Shown: one piece after another, positions 56,943 to 64,000 of the stretch
Numbering within the stretch: the first letter of the stretch is position 1
How the letters are laid out: each line of letters starts with the position of its first letter
Assembly: GCA_008638375.1 (NCBI GenBank)
Contig: CM018035.1
Coordinates: 4,763,501-4,827,500, forward strand
Direction of reading: 5' to 3'
Length of the DNA stretch: 64,000 nt
From: Nyssa sinensis
Lineage: Eukaryota > Streptophyta > Magnoliopsida > Cornales > Nyssaceae
Position numbers and translations under genes: made by a program
Notes under the pieces: model-generated
Databases searched by the model: none
What the model was told of the DNA's origin: nothing
What the model saw: only the letters and a program-made list of their open reading frames with translations

Positions 56943-57594
56943 CATACTTAAAAGTCTCTGTAAATTTGAAATTTTTATTCTTTCTAACTTAATCTTTAGA
57001 TCCACCACCGCCACCAGGTCCACCACCAGCTATACTTGTGAATGCATGCCTTGCAACCTTGCCGACGGCTTATTAGACTGAGAAAGCAAGTCCTCCCTTC
57101 GCGTCTTACCAACCCCACAAATTTACTTAAAGAAAGTCCATACCTTAGCCATTCCACAACAAATGCTGAGGCTCCAATAGCAGCCCCACACCGACCACAC
57201 AATCCTACCGTCGTGGGGAAATGTCAACCTTCACCAATCTAGCAGTTTGTTTAGAAGTTTTGAAAATATATATATATATATATATATATATTATTTTTTA
57301 TTTGAATGATAAGTAAAAGAAAAGAAAAGAAATTATAAAATATTATTTAACAATTATACCCTCTTTTACATGTTTAGAATTTTTAATTCTTTTATTTATG
57401 AGTATTTTTTATATTTCAAAAAAATTCATAAAAATATTATGTTTTTCTAAATTTTTCCATTTTTGAAGAGAATGAAAAAGTGGACTAAAATTTTCAAATT
57501 ATGTCCTGTTCTTCCCTATTATTTTCTCTTCTCTTTATTAAAAATATTTTAAAATAAGAGATTTAACTATTTCTTCACTTTAGTCTTTTCTTTT

Positions 57595-57990
57595 TGATTA
57601 AATTACACTGACCTCCTACGAAATTTATAATAATTATATTGACTTCTCTTAAAATTTTTAAAATTACACTAATTTTTCTTACTTTACATGAAAATATACA
57701 AATACCTTACTTTTGTCAATATTTTACTTTCAAAATGACAAAATTGTCTATTTTATTTATTTATTTTTATATTTTTAAAATTTTGACCAATTTCTTTTAA
57801 CTATTTTTTTCTTCAAAATTACATTTTATTTAAAAACAAATTTAAAGTAAAATAACTTATTATATATATATATATATAAATTTAAGATTTTATCAATATT
57901 TATTTAAAAAAATTGATCAAAGTTTAAAAACTAAAAAAAATAAATATAAAAGGAATTATTTTAAAGAATAATTAACAGATATGTATATTT
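57595..57990 (+). repeat. dispersed repeat, copy related to 29440 and 55870
   Basis: Starts 'taaattacactgacctcc', followed by 'aaatttataataattatatt' and 'caaaatgacaaaatt', as in the 29440 copy. No coding capacity; ends uncertain. Confidence 0.45.
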
Positions 57991-58781
57991 TTAAATAAAA
58001 AAAATTATGGTAATTATCATAAATATAAAAAAAAATTTATTTTTTATTTTACAATTCTCTCTGTCCAAATAAACCTTAACACTATGTTTGGATGGAAAGA
58101 ATTAAAAAGAAAAGGAGAAGGAATGAAAGTTTATAACATGTTTGTTTTAAAAATTAGGAAGGAGAGAAAGTAAGAGCTTATCCTCGTTTAAGCAATTTTG
58201 TTATCCCTTCAAAAATGGAAAGAAATGGAAGAAAAAGAAACAATGATTTAATAAATTTTTATTAATATCAATATTATCCTTAAAATTATAAAAGTCAAAA
58301 TAAAATATCACATCTATCCTAAAACATCCAAAGAGTATAATAATAAAATTTTTTTTTTTTTCCTTTCTCTCCTTTATTATTCCCAAACAAGATGAAAGAC
58401 TTTTCCCTCATTTCTTTTTATTAGTTATCCAAACATAAAAGAAGGGATTATTTTCTTCTCTCTTCTTCTTTTTTTTCCTTCATAACTAATACTCTTTTTT
58501 TTTTTTCTTTTTCCTCCTACTTATCCGAATCAACTGTAAAATATTAATACAATATATACTACTCTCCCGTCACACGCAAGCGTGCACTCATAAATAATCA
58601 AATTCACAAAAATCCAACGGTTCGCAATAAGATATTTCATAAAATAACTATTCATGACCTAACATTAAATAACCTAAGATTAGAAAGATCTGGAACCAAG
58701 ACAAAGAGTTCCCCACCAACTATCAACTGACAAATACACTGATCTTAAGCCACTAATTTAATTATATTAAAATCAGGAAGA

Positions 58782-59767
58782 CTAATGAGAATCCTCATTG
58801 GTTGTGTGCACCTCGCCCTCATTGGTTGGGTGCACCTCGCCCCCACCATATTCCGCATAATCATCACCGTAGATTTGATCAAGAACCAGAACCAACCCCA
58901 TGGCAAAGGCACCATCAAAACCAGGTTTGATATAGAGACAGCAGACGTCTTTTCCAAGCACGACATTGGCAGAAGCATCCACTTTCCGTCTGATCTCAGC
59001 CACTGTTTCTTTCGCTGCATTGAAGATCGTGCAACATCGCTCCGCGAATGATCCCTCGATTTGGTACGCCTCACCTGGATGGCCAAATAACTCTACCGTC
59101 ACACTCGACCGTCCGAGGATTGACGATCGCCGGACGCTGAAGATCGGTTCCTGACCGTCCGTTCTCTCCCCCAGAAACCCTTCCCACCGGTGATGCAAAC
59201 TCGGTCTCTGTTTCAAAGTATAGTTAAAAAAATCTTAAGTACATAACAGAACTCGCCGGACCGACTCTGAATCGTCCGGGTAAACGAGTCACAGAACACT
59301 GATTACAGTAAATAGAAGCCCAATTCAGAAATTAAGGAAAATTAAAATCCAATCGATACTCGTTAAAGCAAATAAGAAAGCGACGCAACCAACCTCTGCC
59401 AATTCAAAATTTTTTTCTTTCCGTTTTTTGCAAATTCAATTTTTATGTAACACAAAACTCGACTCACCGAGTTGACCCGATGCAATGGTGTAAGTGAAAC
59501 AGGCATAAACTAGAGCTGACAAGCTATAAGAATTAAGTTTACCTTTCGCCGGACGGTGAGGAGGCAACGGCCGGAGGAGTCCATGAGGACTAGTTCGCAC
59601 GTGTCACGGGTATTGCGGCCGTACGAGTCAACCCGGAAGACTACGTCACCTTTACAATCATAGACAGTGAAGCCATCGCCGGCGAAGAAGAGAGAGGTCT
59701 TGAGAACGGTGAGATGGGTCTCTTCTTCGTAGATGAATCCATCTTCAACGATAACGCCACCTTTCAT
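58782..59767 (-). CDS. LURP-one-related (LOR) protein, tubby-C-like fold
   Basis: Two exons on the minus strand, 59543-59767 (75 codons) and 58782-59207 (141 codons plus stop), with a GT-AG phase-0 intron of 335 bp. The 216-aa product has the LOR (DUF567) blocks: GGVIVEDGFIYEEETHLTV, KTSLFFAGDGFTVYDCKG, VVFRVDSYG, then across the junction LTVRRK|RPSLHHRWEGFLGER, IFSVRRSS and a C-terminal DGAFAMGLVLVLDQIYG. The family is a tubby-like beta-barrel whose founding member LURP1 is needed for basal defence against oomycetes; the molecular function is unknown. The chosen start is the ATG at 59767; the frame extends a few codons upstream only through a TTG. The extreme C-terminus carries a tandem GEVHPTNE/GEVHTTNE, which looks like a recent slippage. 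The gene is intact. Confidence 0.92.
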
Positions 59768-59898
59768 TTTCCTCAAATCTTCCGGTCTCAGAGCTTTCAA
59801 GTTTCAGTACAATCACTGTGCGTGGCTGTGAAATTCTAAATCTTAGCCCGAGAGAGAATGTAGACGTCCTAGGCCTAAGCTTTAGGGAAGGTAGACTT

Positions 59899-59912
59899 GA
59901 GATATATAAAGA
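59899..59912 (-). promoter_or_regulatory. possible TATA box of the LOR gene
   Basis: On the minus strand the sequence reads CTTTATATATCTC, about 135 nt upstream of the ATG. It would give a leader of roughly 100 nt, which is usual. No other support. Confidence 0.35.
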
Positions 59913-60134
59913 GAAGAGAGGGAAAAAACGCGGCGGAAAATGGGGGCCCATTGCATGCGACATGTGGCCATCTATTAACATATGGGATGGACGAGACAGT
60001 CTGTCTCTCTACATACTGTTGAGCTTAATTCAACAGATTTTTTAATTATTTTATTTTAAAAAATTATATTTAACATAAATTCAATAAAATTATAAATAAT
60101 TTTAATAGTTTCAAAAAATTGTACATAGAGAATA

Positions 60135-60645
60135 AACATATTATCTTCAAATGTAAACATATTATCTTCAAAGAAGTGGGAGAGAGAATAAGAATTTTCA
60201 CAAAGAGAAACAACAGGATTCAGCAGTGTCAAATCGAGTGATGCAAAGCTGGTGCAATTGCATGGCCAATAGCTAGTGTAGTGAAGATGCATGCACCTTA
60301 ACTTTTAGTCCTCGTTCTGAAGTGTTCTATGGATTATTTTTTAAAAAAAAATGTTTGGAGGCATCTTTTCGAAGGTACAACCTCAAAAGCAATATCTCAA
60401 AATATATTCTTTTTATTTTCTTTTTTGTGGTGGCTGGAGGGTGGCTTTCTAGTGTGTGTTTATATATATATATATATATATATATAAACATATTATTTTC
60501 AAATAAGTGGGAGAGAGAATAAGAATTTTCACAAAGAGAAAGAACAGGATTCAGCAGTGTCAAATCGGCTGATACAAAGCTGGTGCAATTGCATGGCCAA
60601 TAGCTATCCCAAACCACCGACAAGATCCAAAAGTTAAGGCGCATG
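60135..60645. repeat. direct duplication of about 150 bp
   Basis: Copies at 60135-60306 and 60486-60645 share 'aagtgggagagagaataaga', 'attcagcagtgtcaaatcg' and 'gctggtgcaattgcatggcc'. They are about 350 bp apart and clearly diverged. The function is unknown. A (TA)n run at about 60462-60486 borders the second copy. Confidence 0.8.
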
Positions 60646-60904
60646 CATCTACCCCGCAGTAGCCCACAATCACGTCAACTCAACTATAAAATTAAAATTA
60701 AGAAAGTAATTTTTTTAAATTTTATTTATAAAAATATTTTTAAATTTTATGTATTTATCATAGAATTTAAAATAAAACCTTTTATATATATATATATATA
60801 TATATAATCTAAATTGAAAGTTTAAGAATAATAAAAATTTAAATATTAAAAAAAAGATAATAAATATTCTTAAAATAAATTTAATAATATTATTATAGGT
60901 AAAA
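60646..60904. other. AT-rich spacer
   Basis: No gene seen; contains a (TA)n run at about 60783-60806. Confidence 0.5.
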
Positions 60905-62015
60905 ACATCTTTAGTGATGACTCAAATCCATATTAAATTTAAATTTAAGTTAAAATACACAAAAATGTCTTTTAACTCTAAACTTAAATTTATACTAAAT
61001 CAATTTTTACTCAAATTTAAATCTAAATCAGTATACTATTATTCACATAACCAAATTCTAATTTTTTTTTTTTTTTTTCCTACCTAGTCTCAGCTCATGT
61101 AAAAAGTGAAAGGAAAAGACAAGAAAAAGAAAATCAGGAAAAGGAAAAGGAAAAGGAATCCCAGTTCTCCATTGAAGCTCCAATCCTTCACCAAGAGTAT
61201 TCTTTTTGCTTTTGCCTTCGATGGAAGCTCGAAGAGGAAGAATGCTCCGTTCATTCCTTAATGTTCACACTTGCAGCCATGTTCTGTCTTCGATTCACCC
61301 ATTGTTGCACATTCTGAACATCAGGCACCTGCATGTCCAACATTCCAATGCGACCCACTGGACATCGCCTCATAAAATCCAAGCGTTCCTGACATGATCT
61401 CATCTCCACACATAGATCCACTCCTCTTCTATTACTGTCACCGATGCCTCCGGCAACCCCTGAATCATCGTTACCATCTTGTAAGTTTTCGTAACCCATG
61501 TCCATCATGATCGGTCTTCATCCTAACATTGAAAAGCCTCTGCAATCCTCATCCACCCTCCTCCCCTATCTACTTCCAAGATGAATATGTTCCGTCTCAA
61601 TTCCCTTGCCACTTCTTCCACCTTTACGAAATCCCCCAAGGCATTTGATTGTTCCAGACCCAGATACTTCTGCGACGGACCATTAACAGCCTTGGTAGCA
61701 GCTAAAAAGAGAGGGAGAAAGAGAGAGAGAGACTACCTGCTATTGCTTGCCTACTGAGAGAGATCGGCTGATTGTGTTCTGCGACGGAGATTTTTAGGGC
61801 TTTAGTGAATAGTGTTTGAGAGGGAAAATTTGGGAGTGAATGAAAATTAAGAGTGAAAGAAGTTTAGAAGGGAAATGATATAAAGTAACTTTTGGGATAA
61901 AGTAGAAATTTTTAAAAAAGATTTGAGTAAAAACTTAAGTGATCATTGAAAAACATCAAACTTAAATTTTAAATGAAATTTAGGTTTCAGTTTGAGTTAT
62001 CACTGGAGATGGCTT
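60905..62015. mobile_element. TIR element with gene-like interior (possible non-autonomous MULE)
   Basis: The left end 'acatctttagtgatgactcaaa' matches the reverse complement of the right end 'ccatctccagtgataactcaaa'. Similarity continues for tens of bases, including a shared 'tttaagtt(t)' part. The exact termini and target duplication are not clear. The interior (about 61130-61760) is much less AT-rich than the ends. It has a minus-strand open frame at 61251-61508 containing CVEMRSCQERLDFMRRCPVG, a Cys-spaced pattern I cannot assign. A captured gene fragment is plausible but unproven. Confidence 0.5.
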
Positions 62016-62098
62016 AAAAATTTCATTATTAGAGGTTTCATCAACATCTACATTTCTTCTAATAATAAAAGAATATTATAATTTTATATTATTATATA

Positions 62099-63611
62099 GG
62101 GATAGTTACACTTACCCTCTGAGGTTTCTGACAATTATAGAAACCTTTCCTATAGTTTCGAAAATAACACTTTCCCTCTTATCAGAACTTGTCCTCAAAC
62201 GGTGTTAATGGAGTTGGTTCATTTACCAAATTACCCTTATATTTTAATAATATATTTTTATTTTTTCTTCTTTATTTTTCTTCTTTCTCGTAATTGCAGC
62301 TCTCTCTCTCTCCCCACTCCCACTCCCACTTCATCTCAATTCCCTATCTCTCTTATTTTCTCTACTCGGAACAACATCGGCCAAAATTGCTGCTGTCACC
62401 ACCACCCATGGCCGCTCCACCACCACCACATGTCACCGACGCTATAGCTACCACCCATGTTGCCAATACCGTCAATCTGGTTTGAGTTCTTTGTATTGAT
62501 GGGTTGAAGTAAGATGGGTACTCAACAAAATCATCCCATCCATCGTCGTTGGTAATGGGGGCGATTGGGTCACCGATCTCATCAGAACGGACAGTAGTCT
62601 GGGTCGGGAATTTGGCCGTTGATCTGGGCAGTTCAATGGCGTTGTTGAGGCTTTGTAGTCTCAGATCTAGGTTGTGTTGGTGGTGTCTATGGTGCGGGAC
62701 TGTTGGAGATGAGGGTGGTCTTTTGATGGTGCACGGTGCAGAAACTGTTGGAGGGAATGGTGTTTGTTGATGGTGAGGCGCTGTGTTCATTGATGGCGGA
62801 GAGAAATGATATGTAATTCATTCATTGTTCACTGAATTGAAAGACGAGTGTTCGGCGTCTTAGGGCAAGTAATTTTGCCTTTTAGGACAACCTGATTTCG
62901 TTATTTCTATGATATAATAGATTGAAAAGTGGATGGAGTTCACTAGTTTTGTGTAGCAAATTAAGATGAAGCGCAAAACCAAATGGTTGTGTTCTAAAAT
63001 TGGGATTCAAGAAGTGAGAAGTGCAATGTGGGAGGGCTACCCACCTTAAGATAAAGGGCTCTTTATATATATATATATAGTTTTAAGTTTTCTGTTCTTT
63101 AGTTTGAGGACCACGATTTTAGCGATGCATCTTTATCGCAAGTGTATTTTTGACAGGGGATCATTGATTTGGCATTTTTAAAGCCTCGTTCTCCTATGCC
63201 TCCCTGCTTCTGCCTTCAAATTCCAGTGGCGCACCAACAGAGGTCAAGCCCACCTATTTCAAATGGAAGCTTGCCCCCACCTGTTAAACATGGCCTGGTA
63301 CTGGTGTTGAGGAATTTGGGTTGTAGAGTGAGAGAGAGGAATTTGAGTTGGAGAGAGAGAGGAGATGGAAGAGAAATTTTGTCTTTTTTAATTTAAAAAA
63401 TTAGTATTAAAGTGAAAATAGTTTTGTGATTTAATCATGACTTGTAAGGGGTAAAATTGGCATTTAGACAAAAAAAAATTGCTTATATGATCGAATTCTG
63501 TTAGGTCAACTAACGGTCATTGACGGCAGGGGGGACAGTGTTATTTCAGAAACTATAGAGGAGGTTTCTGCAATTGTCAGAAACCTTAGGGGAGGTAGGT
63601 GTAATTTACCC
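62099..63611. mobile_element. Mutator-like non-autonomous element (1,513 bp), possible Pack-MULE
   Basis: Flanked by a perfect 9-bp duplication tattatata (62090-62098 and 63612-63620), the size typical of Mutator elements; because the duplicated bases are low-complexity, the TIRs carry most of the weight. The ends form inverted repeats of about 83 bp: left 'gggatagttacacttaccct', right (reverse complement) 'gggtaaattacacctacctc', both continuing with 'aggtttctgacaatt' and 'aataacact'. No transposase is recognisable. The interior 62290-62800 is GC-richer, with a minus-strand open frame at 62362-62790 (142 codons, containing SDEIGDPIAPITNDDGWDDF) that I do not recognise. Confidence 0.75.
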
Positions 63612-63620
63612 TATTATATA

Positions 63621-64000
63621 TATATATATATATTATATATTATTAGAGTTTTATTTATATTTAAATTACTCAAACTCTTATATTCTAAAATATTTTATCA
63701 TTGTTTTAAATCACATTTTTCTTAAAAATTTGTTCTTTTTTCTCATAAAAAAAAGAAGGTCTGATTTAAAGTTATTACTTTAAGCCTTAACTTCTGTTGA
63801 ACCTCCCAGCCCACAATATTCAATATATATATTGGAGTGGTATAGTATTATGAAATACAATATCCTCAGTCAACCAGGTCATTTATACATCAATAATGTG
63901 GAACAGACCACAACTTGAAGCAAGTGTGAATCTTACGATGTTGTTCAGATCACAATAACAGTAGCATTTTGCTATCACTGCCTTTTTTTTTCCCCCTTCA
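63621..64000. other. AT-rich spacer at the window end
   Basis: Nothing recognisable; it begins with a (TA)n stretch right after the Mutator-like element and is open to the window edge. Confidence 0.4.

Larger units (their letters stand above)
51840..58740. other. AT-rich spacer with repeats
   Basis: No gene is supported over almost 7 kb. (TA)n runs occur at about 52282-52310, 56911-56941, 57267-57291 and 57862-57879. A stretch near 54900-55150 contains 'gaattttttacgtgaaaaatcc' and resembles the LTR leader of copia elements, but no element could be delimited. A less AT-rich block at 57000-57240 has no recognisable product. Confidence 0.5.

Noticed and set aside
1..64000. CRISPR arrays, operons, bacterial promoters or phage genes
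   Set aside because: The window is plant nuclear DNA; the direct repeats found are tandem or transposon-derived and lack regular spacers.

Overview
The window is nuclear DNA of a flowering plant. Genes have GT-AG introns, the spacers are AT-rich with many (TA)n runs, and the families are plant ones: a G-type lectin receptor kinase pair, an MBD10/11-type protein, a GPI-anchored GH17 beta-1,3-glucanase, a stellacyanin-like phytocyanin and a LURP-one-related protein. Stowaway, hAT and Mutator-type elements, LINEs and copia/gypsy-like LTR elements fill the rest. A eudicot is most likely; the species cannot be named from the sequence.

Layout. 1-1.9 kb: AT-rich spacer with one exon-like block. 1.9-7.9 kb: a decayed minus-strand Ty1/copia element with very short LTRs, split by a 1,572-bp solo LTR that has a perfect 5-bp target duplication. 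8.9-10.0 kb: a frameshifted equilibrative nucleoside transporter pseudogene. 10.45-27.05 kb: a head-to-tail tandem duplication of a 6.5-kb unit, each copy holding one intact 819-codon SD2-5-type lectin receptor kinase on the minus strand; the second copy later received a 3.5-kb LTR-like insertion. 27-32.6 kb: AT-rich spacer with a Stowaway MITE and other repeats. 32.6-41.0 kb: an MBD10/11-type gene with a G-box-rich promoter and a 6.5-kb first intron holding three LINE 3' fragments and a hAT-type MITE. 43.8-46.8 kb: a three-exon GH17 gene. 50.3-51.7 kb: a two-exon phytocyanin gene with a (TA)n(GA)n tract directly before its start codon. 58.8-59.8 kb: an intact two-exon LURP-one-related gene on the minus strand. 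60.1-63.6 kb: a local duplication and two non-autonomous TIR elements with gene-like interiors, one with a perfect 9-bp target duplication.

The three plus-strand genes (MBD, GH17, phytocyanin) are each well conserved on both sides of one apparent extra base that breaks the frame, while the receptor kinases and the LURP-one-related gene are open throughout. This could be real loss of function or residual consensus errors in the assembly; the sequence alone cannot decide. The genes do not form a pathway, though the receptor kinases, glucanase and LURP-one-related protein belong to families often linked to cell-surface or defence functions. I found no new kind of biological system. The most informative content is the recent kinase duplication, the dated or nested insertions, and the set of single-base frame breaks.
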